From Terebella lapidaria (taxonomy: Eukaryota; Annelida; Polychaeta; Terebellida; Terebellidae): a stretch of DNA of 64,000 nucleotides. A program made the translations under genes and the position numbers. The stretch is from positions 24,794,481-24,858,480 of the forward strand of contig OX424561.1 of NCBI GenBank assembly GCA_949152475.1. Reading direction: 5' to 3'. Under the pieces are notes generated by a model. That model was not told where the DNA came from, made no database searches, and worked only from the letters and a program-made list of their open reading frames with translations. This document shows positions 11,761 through 23,330 of the stretch, in pieces. Position 1 is the stretch's first letter. Every line of letters begins with the position of its first letter.

Positions 11761-11890
11761 GAGCCGTGAATTAAATTATTACGGGTGTTCTCTCCTGCTC
11801 AGTGTGTGACACACAAGATGACTCAGTCGTTATGATCAATAACGTTTATTCATGTAAATCACAACACGGGCCAGCAGATTCCGTCTGGAT

Positions 11891-12444
11891 CTGAAGAGAC
11901 AGAAAACCAAATACAGAATGAGTGAACCGAGATCGATATGACGATGGTCAGAATTCACTTGGCAACTGCCTTACAAATGATACAAGATATATGGCTATTT
12001 ACAATTAAAATACGAGAAATAGTAGAATACATCATTCATGTATTCTGATTTACCACCGTGATAAATACAGTTACGGCCATTATACTTGTAGCCATGAATT
12101 GTGAGACAAATACTTGATATTCAATCAATAAATCTACTATAAAACTACATACTAAACATTTATCTGAATAGTGGTCCAGATATGTGTTCGGTAGTACGAT
12201 GACAGTGACAGCGACTGAACATGTCAGGCCGACATGAGCGATACTAGAGTGGCCACTGGCAACGCACTAGAATAAACTGTCAAATGTCAATTGTGATACT
12301 GGGACAATTTAACTTGGGAAGTATGATGCTTTGGTCAATGATACTAGATATACGTAGGAACTCACCTGAAGAGACAGAAAACCAAATACAGAATGAGTGA
12401 ACCGAGATCGATATGACGATGGTCAGAATTCACTTGGCAACTGC
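11891..12444 (+). repeat. Exact 79-bp direct repeat pair, 475 bp apart
   Basis: 11891-11969 and 12366-12444 are identical, from 'ctgaagagacagaaaacc' to 'cacttggcaactgc'. The sequence between and around them (11.76-12.64 kb) is otherwise unique here. It could be a short terminal direct repeat of a decayed retroelement or a local duplication. No reverse transcriptase is visible. Confidence 0.7.
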
Positions 12445-12662
12445 GTCAAATATTCCCGCCGTTTGTTTATATACCCGACGCTTGCCGTACACACTCGTAT
12501 TGGTAATCTGCGAACTGCGAAATTTGGGCGGTCCTCTAAGCACATCATAATGTATCCATAAAATGTACGATATTTACCGTAGCACTTACCGTTATTGCCA
12601 GATGATGGTACAATACGACCCGTTACAATAATATCTGATGTTTTATATTTATATTTATATTT

Positions 12663-14468
12663 GGAAAATCAATACTCTGTGCAATTCTCATGATCAACCG
12701 GTAAGCTACAGCACCCTTGGTGCTATGTTTATCTTTAAAGTGTGCGATCCGATCTTTCTAAAAATTTGGGAAAAGATGCATTAAAATAATTCAAGGAGGA
12801 GGTAATTTTTAGTTTTTTGATTTTTCAAATTTTCTCAAAATTGCGGCCATTTTCGTTAAAAAACGCTCAATTTTGAACTTTGGCAGCTATTTTCTCAAAA
12901 ACTGTCTGATCAGTTTTCAGATTTCTGTTTAAAAAGATTCTTCGTATGTACCTTTGAATCGCCGGTCTTCGTGTGGAGGCCATTTTGAATTTTTGACGAA
13001 TCGGCAAAAAACAATTTTGTTTTCCCCAAATCGCATTATTATCCATTTTGTGCCATTTCTAGGCACACAAAAAATTGCACCCTTTGAAAAAAAATTTGGA
13101 CGTGGAAAATTTTCGGCACTTTTTTCCTTCATAATGGGTGCTGCCAGAACTGTACTCATAGAAAGCCCGCAGATAGAGCTTAGGTATTGGCACTTTCAAA
13201 TAGGAAGTCATATATGGCGACTTGTGTGGTGATCTTGAAATTGACCTTTGATGACCTTGAAAGGTCAAATCAGTCATTTCAACAACTAATGATGACGTTG
13301 AACTTGACCTCGGATGACCTTGAGTGCGAAATGTCTGACATGGAATGTGTAACTTGGCCGCTGAGGTTCAAAGGCTCGCACCTAGAGGTTAGGATTATAT
13401 TATAAGCTAATACAAATAAAAATAAGAAGTGACACATCTAATTGGTGACCTTAGATTTGACCTTAGACGACCTTGAAGGCTAAATCTCAAAGTCTAACCT
13501 GAAATGTGTAAATTGGCATCTACAGACAAAATACTTGTTACTAGGACTTATATGTTTGTATTATGAACATATTGTCGTGGTTTTTCGTCTGTCGTCCGTC
13601 GTCTGTCCGTCTGTCTCCCTGTCTGTCTGTCTGTCTGGCCGTCTAGCCGTCCGTCCGTCCGTCCGTCGTCCGTCCGGCAAATAACTTTTTTTACCTTGAT
13701 GAATTCTTCTGAAAATTTACTAAAACATTCCTTGGGCTAATACCCTGAGCTGCTTTTTTTTTGTTTGTTTTTGTATTTATTGAATCGTTTTTGCCGATTT
13801 GGCGGCCATTTTTGCCGAAAAATGGTAAATTTTGGACTTTGATGGCCATTTTCTCAAAAACTGTCTGATCAGTTTTCAGATATTTGTTTCAAAAGATTCC
13901 CCTTATGCACCTCTATGATGTGTATGAGATTTGTTACTCTTGAATCGCCAGTCTGCGTGTGGCAGCCATTCGGTCCAAATCGCGTTACTATTCATTTTGG
14001 GTGATTCCATTCAAAGAAATTTTGGACTTGGAAAATTTTCACTGATTTTTCTCTTCATAATGAGAGCTGCCGGAACTGTACTCATAGAACGCTTTAGGAT
14101 AGAGCTCATATATTGGCATTTTCAAATGGGAATTCATATATGACGATATGAAAGTATGTGCCAATACTTAGGCTCTATCTTGAAGAGCTCCAGGAGTTAA
14201 CTCCACTATAAGCTCCCATTGTGAAGGAAAATTGGGTTATAGGATTGTTGCCTTTGAAATGACGGTCTGTAAATATATGTCATTAACGAAAAACAAACTT
14301 TCAAGATGTAACTTGAGTTCGTGTCATAGTCCATACAGAAAATGTGTGTTCGGCAACATTTACGAACATATTTTGACAATGGTATAACAATTTATACTTC
14401 GGAAAATCGATACTGTGTGCAATTCTCATGATCTGCCGGTAAGCTACAGCACCCTTGGTGCTATGTTT
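12663..14468. repeat. 68-bp imperfect direct repeats flanking 1.7 kb of repeat fragments
   Basis: 12663-12730 and 14401-14468 ('caattctcatgatc', 'ccggtaagctacagcaccct') differ at only a few bases. Between them lie composite-family blocks ('ggcggccatttttgccg', 'tgcgtgtggcagccatt'), AGGTCA-rich sequence at 13230-13520 and a GTCTGTCC microsatellite at about 13584-13680. The arrangement suggests an insertion or tandem duplication that split a unique locus. Confidence 0.6.
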
Positions 14469-14830
14469 TTCTTATGTTTGCAAAACAATATGCATGTACG
14501 TGTACGAATCCAACATACTGTATATTGGTCTTATAGTAGTATGGACCTTAATCAGGCCAAGGGTGCCACGTCTTCCTTTAAGAACGTTAATTTGTATTTT
14601 GGCACATGGCATGTATAATGACAGTATAGGAGGTATTATATTCACGATTTTTGCATTGGTATAATATATTATTGTATACTTTTTGAGATTTTTTTCACAT
14701 TTGCACTTATTAGGATCAGCAGGGCCGGTATATTTTAGTTGTGGTTTTCTTGAAGTGTGACCTTACTTACATTGCTACAGCAAGTAAAATAATGCTTTCT
14801 CAAACCAAGTGTGTACAATTCTCAATTTCA

Positions 14831-14908
14831 GAAGCCACCTGTTATTCCAAAACAAGAAAATAAGTTTTACTTTCTCACCAGAGGAGAATGGCTAGATTAT
14901 TCACGGAA
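14831..14908 (+). CDS. Possible isolated exon, product unknown
   Basis: A TTTCAG acceptor precedes an in-frame segment beginning KPPVIPKQENKF and containing FYFLTRGEWLDYSRK. It ends at a GTGAGA donor. Splice sites and composition are plausible, but the peptide is not recognised and no neighbouring exon was found. It lies outside both named genes. It may be a false exon. Confidence 0.2.
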
Positions 14909-15419
14909 AGTGAGATATTTTTTCCTACTTGTAGATATTTTCACTTACAGTGACTTCTTGAATGCAGATTGTGCTTTTCTTGAAAGTAGAATATGTATTT
15001 TCTTGTTTCAAGTTCATTGTTGTTCAGATAAGATAATTTTTTGACTTGTTTCAGGAAATAAAATCTTGACCACTAAGAAGATTTTCTTGTTTTTGTTGGA
15101 AAAAATCTTGTGAGAAACTGTGATCTAGAATAAAATGGCTTGAAATTAGATTAAAAGTAGATCGAGTTATCTTGGTTGAATGCGTATATGCTCGTTTCTG
15201 GAAATAAAATCTTGAATTCTTGTAAATCATTCTATTCACAAGAAAATAAAATCCCTAAAAATTCCCAAAACTAGATTTTCTTAGGAATAATCGTTCGTAT
15301 TTAGTTCTTGCATTAAGAAAATTAAGGCTTAAAAATTAGATTTACCACACTTGCTATTCTCCCAAGATTTATTTTCCTTCTTGAAGTTTTTTTTTCTGAA
15401 TCTCAGATATTTTTTTCTA

Positions 15420-15910
15420 CTGTGTAGGTCAAAGGTCGTTTGACTAATCGATCCCATAATTAATAGGGTTCTTCCTCTGGCTTCAACCAATACATAATTT
15501 CGTGACCAGTTACTCGTTAGCTTGTAACCGAACTGTTACCGGTTGCTCGTCCAAAAATATAGTGCTGAATATTGTCCAAGGTATTACTTTTTCTTTCGCA
15601 GTTCGCTTTTATCAAATCTCCGTGTCAAAAATGGGTCAAAATTGTGCCTAAAACTCAACATTAAAAGTCATTTTCACATGGAAATATGCCATATTATGAT
15701 GAATAAACATTCTATTTGGATAGGAGAGTGATAAATCACTTCAATTCTGCGCATTTGGGCAGAAATTTGACTGATGTTAAGTGTTTGAGGCTGCATTACG
15801 AGGTTGAAAAATACGTTCACGATTAATCGGTTATAAAATCTGTAACCGGTTACACTTTGTAACCGAACTGTAACCGGTTAACCGATTACTTGTTGAAACC
15901 CCAGTTCTTC
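15420..15910. repeat. Repeat with paired GTAACCGAACTG(T)TACCGGTT words
   Basis: 'gtaaccgaactgttaccggt' (about 15524) and 'gtaaccgaactgtaaccggt' (about 15859) flank roughly 300 bp. The right copy adjoins further ACCGGTT/GTAACC words. This looks like a small non-autonomous element with subterminal repeats. No target duplication was resolved. Confidence 0.4.
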
Positions 15911-16472
15911 CCTGATGTTCTTCCCTCCATGCAAAGTTCTGCAACTAATGTCTAAATATTTTTCGAGTTATCGTCCGGAAGCCAAGTCAATATCAGCTCG
16001 CATCGCTTGGACTGTACAGTCCTCTCCTGTATTCCTGGCCTGTGACCTGTGACCCTGTGTAAAGGTAGGATGGTGAGCGTTATTAAATGGATCTAGTAGA
16101 TCTATAGATTTATTACAAATTTGATTGATCTAATGCACCAAACCTAGCTGTCAACCTGACCAGCAGCTGAGTGATGCACTGCATGTTCACTATGCTGGCG
16201 AGTGGTTGGATGCTATATACGTGCACTCTTTACCTGTGAAATGAAATTCCAGCCTACCCTGATTGTTTATTCTGGTATCGGCAACAGTCGATGGCAAAGC
16301 ACTGGTTATTTGTGGTGCTTGAGCGTCCAGAAGGCCGGATTCAATGTGCCGGTCGCACAGCCAGTGATCGGCCATGTTCAATGTTCCAATATGGCCGCCA
16401 GTAATCACGTCAACAACCGCTGATTGGCCATTCCAGTGTATTTTTAGTTCAATGATACGAGGGTCTGTAGAG
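15911..16472. other. Unique sequence left of the Harbinger-like element
   Basis: No exon is recognised. Overlapping open frames on both strands at 16190-16423 have no splice-supported continuation. The GC level is locally higher than in the flanks. Confidence 0.4.
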
Positions 16473-16477
16473 CGTTC

Positions 16478-16555
16478 AACGCATCAAAACGTTTTGTAGC
16501 GTTAGCGAAACAGTTTCCTGGCAGTGTTGAACGGTCTGTTTTGCTGAAATGTTCG
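16478..16555 (+). repeat. Left-end sequence of the element, repeated exactly at the copy junction
   Basis: These 78 bases ('aacgcatcaaaacgttttg' to 'gctgaaatgttcg') are identical to 41474-41551 in the same orientation. The offset is 24,996, whereas the main duplication has an offset of 23,971. They lie about 150 bp upstream of the transposase ATG, so they may also hold promoter sequence. Confidence 0.9.
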
Positions 16556-16701
16556 CGCATGCGTGTTGACATATCTTGTGTACTTCCTACCAACACGGCA
16601 ACAGACCCTTTTTGGTCTGTTTATTGAGATTAATACAGTAATATACCAGCAGATTTAGATATTAACCATACTTATTATTTTTAACAACCGTGAGGTGGAC
16701 G

Positions 16702-19700
16702 ATGGCGTCGGAGGAGGGAGGCAAAGAGCTAGATATCGTTGATATAGTTGCTATGTTCGAGGACGAGCCACGGCCAGTAGATGTTACGGCTGGTATTGCG
16801 AACATCACAAGGATGAATCTGTTTGTGGCCAAACATGTCATGGAACATCCAGATGACACCACTCGAATAGAAGGTAGATTTTTAGCATGAACAGCTGCTA
16901 GATATAACATGGGTTCCGGTATAAAAACCGTATAATGAATCTAGCCATATAAGGGTAAGCTATTGTAATTTGTATTGGACATAAATAAATACAGTGGTCA
17001 TTTGACATACAGCTGTAAGTGTAATATTTTTTATAGGCATCGTACTGTATTATTAATAGGGTAATTTCGGTGATTTTTTGCGGAACCAGTCTGCTTCAAT
17101 ACATTTTCAGGGGATCACAATATATACACATTTCATTTGCACATCAATTTGACAAGAATATCGATGGGATACTTGAAATTAAAGGGTAGGTTATTGATCA
17201 CGAATAGGTATACTCGTTGTAGTTAGCTGGTTAGGAAACTGCACAATGTTATGCTTCGTGGAGTTCGTGTACGCGTAAGTTACATTTGTTCAAGTAACAT
17301 TCAACGGGTACTGAGTGTAGACTGGGTACATTTTTGATAAAAAGCATTTAATCCCAAAAGGATTTTGCGGGTCGCTCAGGCTGCACATCTGTCAACTATA
17401 ACTACTATTTATCTATTATTGTACATGATATTTTTTCTTTATTTTTAGGATATGTGGAAAGCATTATCCCTGAGTACAGTGATCTGGCATTTCGCAGTCA
17501 CTTCCGAATGACAAGGTCAACATTTGAGGTATGTTGATGATATATATTCTAAATAAATTTACATGTTCATAATATGTATAATCAGCAATGTATTCATTTG
17601 AAGTTAGATGTAAACTGGAAGTTTGTATTATAGGGTTATTGCACAATATGTGGTTTTATGCCCGAGGGCCAAGTCTTTGAGAAACCCGACGCGAAGCGGA
17701 GGGCTCCTTGAAGACTTGGGCCGAGGGCATGAAACCCCATATTGTGCAATAACCCGTTTATCATATGCCAGTGGATTTCGGGGACATTTTAGTATGTTTC
17801 AAATGACCGAATCATATCCGATTAGAAAGAAATAAGCAAGAAATACAGCTTTTATTCACACATTTTTCCGATTCACATGCCATTTCAGAGTTCCAAGAGC
17901 ATCAGCGTAAAACGTAAATTGGTGGCAAAAACGTCAAACATAACGGAATCGGGCCAGGAGAGCGACCATGTGCTTTTGTTTACCCTTCAAAATAATGACA
18001 TTTTCTTGAACTGGGAGCTGCCCGGGCAAGTGTGGAATTTACAGCCTGCCGGGCAGAAGTTTGTTATTGGAAGAATAGGCACAGCTATTGAAAAACGAAA
18101 TACATCATGTGTACATAGAAATGATGTATTTTCAGGTCTAAATTTGTTGAGAGTAATTTAAATTACTGTATAATAGCATTGGCTACGCTATTCTCATCGA
18201 CTGTCATTCTGGCATATGATAATGTTTGTTATATACATACTCGTTTATTATATACGGACTCGTGCATCCTGAGTTCATCTGCCAGACCAAAATCGATCTA
18301 TATCTTTTTGCGAAAAACACACTTGTATGGTTATGTTTTGTCCAGGTGGTTTATCAAGAACTGGGTGCACATATAGGGAGGCGATCGATCATACCGGTGG
18401 AGAAGAAACTTCTGGCAACCCTATGGTTTCTCGGGAACAAGGAATGCTATAGAAGCGTTGCAGACAGGTTCGGGATGAGTAAGGGTACTCTCCATCACAT
18501 CACAGTGCAGGTAAGTGCATGCAACCAACAATTGTAATATGCCTGTAGTTTTATTAAGTATTATTTTAGTTGCATGTCCAATCAGTTGATTATACTCAAA
18601 CCAATATAATCTCATTCAAATGAGAAGGAGTCAATTTCTAATTTATTGTTTAAATTGTTCATGTTGAAATATTGTCGTCAGGTTGCGTCCGGCGTCCGTC
18701 CGTCAGTGTCGGCATCGGTGTCAGCGTACGCGTCGGCGTTGTCAATCGCTGGGAAAAATCTGTTCGATGACTATTGCTGTCATACACAAAATATGTTCTA
18801 TGGGCCCATATCTCCTGACCATTTTTTGTTTTCGTCGATTGAATCGTTTTTTTTTCAAAATGGCAGCCATTTTTGTTGACAAATGGCCAATTTTGGATTT
18901 AGACGGCCAAGATCACATTTCAGATTTTTTTTTTCAAAATATTCCCCTGATACACCTCTGAGCTGTGTATAAGTTTCGTTGCCCTTGAATCGTCGGTCTG
19001 CGTGTGGCAGCCATATTGATTTTTTCGACCGGTCCCAGATAGGACTTTCCCATGTTAAACTAGCCTATGCTTTATAATAGGGACAAATTTCCCCTAATTT
19101 ATCACTTAATATTTGGATTAGACATTAGGAATCATTTGTGCACATATAGGAAATTATTTATGCCGATTATTCCCATAAGCTCGAATTTGACCTTCTACCT
19201 AATTTTCAAGGTCACAGCACAAAATGGCTAATATCTCGCTTATCATCGACTTTACAGCTTAGGAATCAATTGTTGACTCATAGAAAATGATATATGCTGA
19301 ATATTCTCATGACGTCAAACTTGACCTTTGACCTTATTCTCAAGGTCAAAGCACAAAATTGGTAATATCTTGCTTATATATATTATCAACTTAGCAGCTT
19401 GGGAATCCATTGTGGACCTATAGGAAATGACATAAGCCGAATATTCTGATCAACTTGAATTTGACGTTTGACCTCATTTTCAAGGTCAGAGCACAAAATG
19501 GCTAATATCTCGTTTATTATGTACTTTACCGCTTAGGAATCAATTGTGACCATAAAGGAAATGATGTATGCCGAATATTTCGATGACCTTCAATTTGACC
19601 TTTGACCTCATTGTCAAGGTCAGAGCACAAAATGGCTAATATCTCATTTATCATCTTCTTTACAGGTTAGGAATCAATTGTGAACATATAGGAAATGATG

Positions 19701-22518
19701 TATGCCCAATATTTCAATGACCTTGAACCTGACATTTGATCTTGTTTTCAGGGTCAGAGCACAAAATCGCTAATATCTTGCTCATTATCGACTTCACAGA
19801 TTAGGCGTCAATTGAGGACATATATGGTCATATTTAATTTAATTTATAATATTTATACATGTATTCACGAATTTTAAATTGTGGCTCATTTGTCTGTTCC
19901 AGCTAGCCAGTTACAGCTTTCAGTATCTTCTTGTTGCTGTGTCATAGTTCCAAAGTTTGATATTACTTGATTGATGTAAAGTAATATTGAATATATGTAC
20001 TACAATGAAATCTGAGTTATATGTACTGATAATACAACAATTTGTTTTCATTAAAAATGTAATGTATGTGTTATGTGATGCATTTACTAAGTTGCTAACT
20101 TTTTGTAATGTTGTTTGTGTTTACTTTCAGATTCAGTGCGGCATCATGTACCAGTTGAAATCATTACATCAACTACATGCTGTATCATGTGTACAGAGAC
20201 CATATGGGCTGATAAACTATAAGTGGATTGTTCCGTACATTTTCCTACTACGTCAAATATATTTCTGATAAATTTTTATGTTACAACGGCATACATGTAA
20301 TACAATATATATCATATATCATATCAGTATTTAATTTACTTTTGTATCAACATTTTTTTTTGGAAATAATGTTCAACAATTTGTAATTTTCTCTGGCATT
20401 ATTTTGTATTTAACGCTTTTTCTTATTATATATACATTTGCTTTTAGATCTTGAAAATAGAATATAATTCATCCTCCTCAACCCTGTACCATAAAAACAC
20501 TATCTAACTGTATATGCTTTCAGCTAATGTTATTAACAGACAGCAGTTGAAGGTCGTGGGTTCAAATCCCACACTGAATAGAGGAATATTCAGTTAGATC
20601 AGTGGCAGATCAGCAACTGCTTTTGTGGTGTCGGTGTATATATGTTATATAAGTCCTTTAATTCCCTCTAGCTTTTTATTTATAGTTATGCTTGTCCTGA
20701 TTTCATAATATTCTATAAACATGTGTGCTGCATATATAAGTCCTGCTTTCATCATCCTTTACCCACTACCATGAGAAAAATATACTGTATATGCTTTCAG
20801 CTAATTTTATTAACAGACAGCAGTTGAAGGTCGTGGGTTCAAATCCCACACTGAATAGAGGAATATTCAGTTAGATCAGTGGTAGATCAGCAACTGCTTT
20901 TGTGGTGTCGGTGTATATATGTTATATAAGTCCTTTAACTCCCTCTAGCTTTTTATTTATAGTTATGCTTGTCCTGATTTCGTAATATTCTATATACATG
21001 TGTGCTGCATATATAAGTCCTGCTTTCATCATCCTTTACCCACTACCATGAGAAAAATATACTGTATATGCTTTCAGCTAATTTTATTAACAGACAGCAG
21101 TTGAAGGTCGTGGGTTCAAATCCCACACTGAATAGAGGAATATTCAGTTAGATCAGTGGTAGATCAGCAACTGCTTTTGTGGTGTCGGTGTATATATGTT
21201 ATATAAGTCCTTTAATTCCCTCTAGCTTTTTATTTATAGTTATGCTTGTCCTGATTTCATAATATTCTATAAACATGTGTGCTGCATATATAAGTCCTGC
21301 TTTCATCATCCTTTACCCACTACCATGAGAAAAATATATAATTTTGTAGTGCAGCTACTTTTGTGGTGTCAGTGTATGTACGTCTACATGTTATATTTAA
21401 TTTTTCAACAAATGTTATGAATTAAAATGTCACACATATTTAATAAGCAACTGCTCCTATATAAATCCATAAGTATACAATAGGTCCTTTGAAAACGTTT
21501 TTATACACACTTTAAAACATTGTGACATATAAAGGAGTGGATGTGCATGTAGTATGCCTCATGAGTATGTACATAAATGTGTCATCCAGACATTTCTTGC
21601 AAATAGAAATAATGAGATAAATGCCATGTAAATGAAATGTTCATATCATACCAGTCCAATTTGTTAGTATCAATTAAAAGTATTTGACATAAATAGGCAA
21701 CAGTTGTTACGATTATGAAACATGCATTAATTATTTCATATGAACAGGCAACATTGGTTACGAATATGAAATACCTCAATGATATTTTTCAGGTTTGCAA
21801 GGAACTTACAAAACTTCTGGACAAGTTCATCCGATGGCCAAATGCAGAAGACCAAGTCAGGAATGTGGAAGGTTTCCGAAGGCGCTGCGGATTCCCTGGT
21901 GTGGTGGGAGCAGTTGATGGGACACACATCCCGATACCAGGCCCGAGCGACCATCGTGACAGCTTCATCAACAGGAAGGGGTACCCCAGCATGCAGCTGC
22001 AGGTTGTTTGTGACCCAAGCCTGAAGCTGATTCATGTTCAAACTGGATGGCCTGGTTCAGTGCATGATGCACGTGTATTTCGAAACAGCAATATTTCTGA
22101 CGAGCTAGATAGGTTGCCAGTAGAGTACCATATTTTGGGAGACTCGGCTTATGCTTTGTCTCAACATGTAATGGTTCCTTTCACGGACAACGGTCATCTG
22201 AGTGACGCAGAAAAGAGGTATAATAAGTGTCATTCATCCACAAGAGTGGATGTTGAGCGGGCAATAGGCCAACTCAAAGGTAAGTTTAGGAAGCTGAAGT
22301 TCCTTGACATGCTCCTTGTGGTGGATATGCCAGATTTCATTCTTGCGGCATGCGTGCTGTACAATATCATTGTTCACAGAGAGGCCAGCAACTTCGAAGA
22401 AACTGACGATGATGACGATTCTGCGCCAGAAGCAGGTTACAGTACCTCAGAAGCACAGGAAGAACCAAGGGACAATACTTCACAGAAGAGACGGGAGATA
22501 GCATATTTGCTTGCTTAA
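16702..22518 (+). CDS. HARBI1-like: HARBI1-like PIF/Harbinger DDE transposase, four exons
   Basis: Exons: 16702-16873, 17449-17528, 18346-18510 and 21793-22518, all with GT-AG borders and matching phases (1, 0, 0), giving 380 residues. ATG 16702 (MASEEGG) is chosen because the earlier in-frame GTG at 16690 is not a normal eukaryotic start. Exon 2 carries FRMTRSTFE and exon 3 the helix-turn-helix region (LATLWFLGN, RFGMSKGTLHHI). Exon 4 holds the nuclease core. The expected acidic residues are present: D181 in GAVDGTHIP, D256 in LGDSAYAL and E294 in VDVERAIGQLKGKFR. GWPGSVHDARVF lies between. The C-terminus has an acidic run and KRREIAYLLA. HARBI-family proteins have a DDE nuclease fold and act in the nucleus with a SANT/Myb partner. 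The length is close to vertebrate HARBI1 (about 350). No stops or frameshifts are seen, so it may be active. A domesticated host gene is the alternative. Confidence 0.85.
17633..17811. repeat. 123-bp hairpin MITE plus right flank; left edge of the tandem duplication
   Basis: 17633-17755 starts GGGTTATTGCACAATATG, ends with its reverse complement, and has an imperfect internal hairpin (GCCCGAGGGCCAAGTCTT against AAGACTTGGGCCGAGGGC). It sits in intron 2 of the transposase. Position 17633 is exactly where identity with copy 2 (41604) begins. The adjoining 17756-17811 is the sequence whose perfect reverse complement appears left of the hairpin in copy 2 but not here. Confidence 0.8.
18650..19830 (-). 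repeat. Composite element fragment with about six satellite units, in transposase intron 3
   Basis: A GTCCGTCCG microsatellite end (about 18675-18740) is followed by 'aatggcagccatttttgttg', 'gcgtgtggcagccatattg' and satellite units from about 19090 to 19830. AAGGTCA and TGACCTTTGACCT words recur about every 135 bp. Transcription of the transposase would run through this element in antisense. Confidence 0.75.
20506..21338 (+). ncRNA. Three tandem 277-bp units, each with tRNA-like halves in permuted (3' then 5') order
   Basis: Each unit contains a 3' tRNA-like half (20546-20580, 20823-20857, 21100-21134). It reads GTTGA, AGGTC, a perfect T-arm GTGGG-TTCAAAT-CCCAC, then ACTGAAT-A. Seven bases later comes a 5' half (from 20588, 20865, 21142): ATTCAGT, TA, D-arm GATC-AGTGGYA-GATC, A, GCAAC. 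ATTCAGT pairs perfectly with ACTGAAT (acceptor stem), and CAAC with GTTG (anticodon stem). GGTTCAAATCC fits the B box with one change. So each unit is a circularly permuted cloverleaf. Equally, a 5' half and the next unit's 3' half form a tRNA-like gene with a ~200-bp insert in the anticodon loop. Base 33 would be G, not T, so a tRNA-derived repeat is more likely than a working tRNA. A decayed unit end follows at about 21345-21390. Confidence 0.6.
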
Positions 22519-23330
22519 AATTTTCCAAGAATCTGCGTGTATTGTCATGGTTTGGCATCCATCTTAAATAAGGCATTTTGGCATGGTTTTCTCAGAATTT
22601 TTTTTTATGCCGTTTTCGTCTCTGCGCGATAACTCTAGAATGCCTCGACGGATCGACTTGAAATTTTCAAATCTGTTCACATATGTGTAGATGTGATGTA
22701 TAGTTTTGGAGCCAGATCCGATATCCTTGAGGTCCGCGAGGATGAAATCAAATTTTTGAATTTCGTTTCCACTCAATAACTAAAAAAAACTAATCAAGCA
22801 GTGGCTGCAAAAATTAGCATGGAGGTTCAAATAGGGAAGAATCATATCAATTTTGTGGTAGTATGGTCAAACGACCTATGACCTAGAAGTCAAAGGATAT
22901 TTCGCCAACTCATCTTCAGGTTTCTTGCATATCTCGGAAACCATGCATAGAAGAATTAAACGGACTTTATTTCCTGATTTACAGCACTAGAAAAAAATTA
23001 TTTTAGGGGTATTTTGGATGATCTCTGACCTGGACCTCAAATTGTTAGCCGAGTCTGATTTTATTAGGTTACCGTACCTATAATATGTCTTAGAGCGACT
23101 TACCGCTGTAGACAATCATGTCTAAGGGGTATTATGAAGGAGCTATTACTTTGACCTGAAAATTTGGGCAGAGTTTTTCATTTTCGTCAATATGTTGGAA
23201 ATGGTGTGTCGTAGAGCCCGGAGCAAACATGTTATGAATGTTGTAAATTATTCTCAACACCGAATTGCTCCCAAGGTATATTTAGGCCTTGACATCAAGT
23301 TTGTTGTGTGTAATCACAAATTTTCAATGC
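22519..23330. repeat. Repeat fragments after the transposase stop codon
   Basis: Blocks such as 'atgcctcgacggatcgactt' and 'gatccgatatccttgaggtc' are followed by diverged pieces of the GCCGAGTCGGC family ('ttgcatatctcggaaaccatg', 'aaatggtgtgtcgtagagcc', 'ccaaggtatatttaggcctt'). No coding signal is seen. A polyadenylation signal for the transposase was not assigned. Confidence 0.5.

Noticed and set aside
16690..16701. In-frame GTG at 16690 as start of transposase exon 1
   Set aside because: GTG is not a normal start in animal nuclear genes. ATG at 16702 follows four codons later in the same frame.
19987..20268. 93-codon plus-strand frame with an upstream TTTCAG in transposase intron 3
   Set aside because: Exons 18346-18510 and 21793-22518 already join in phase and in conserved sequence. 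This frame ends in a stop without a donor.
21715..21792. ATG at 21715 as the transposase start
   Set aside because: The first 26 codons are intron sequence ahead of a good acceptor (TTTTTCAG at 21785-21792). The conserved N-terminal region is found in upstream exons.
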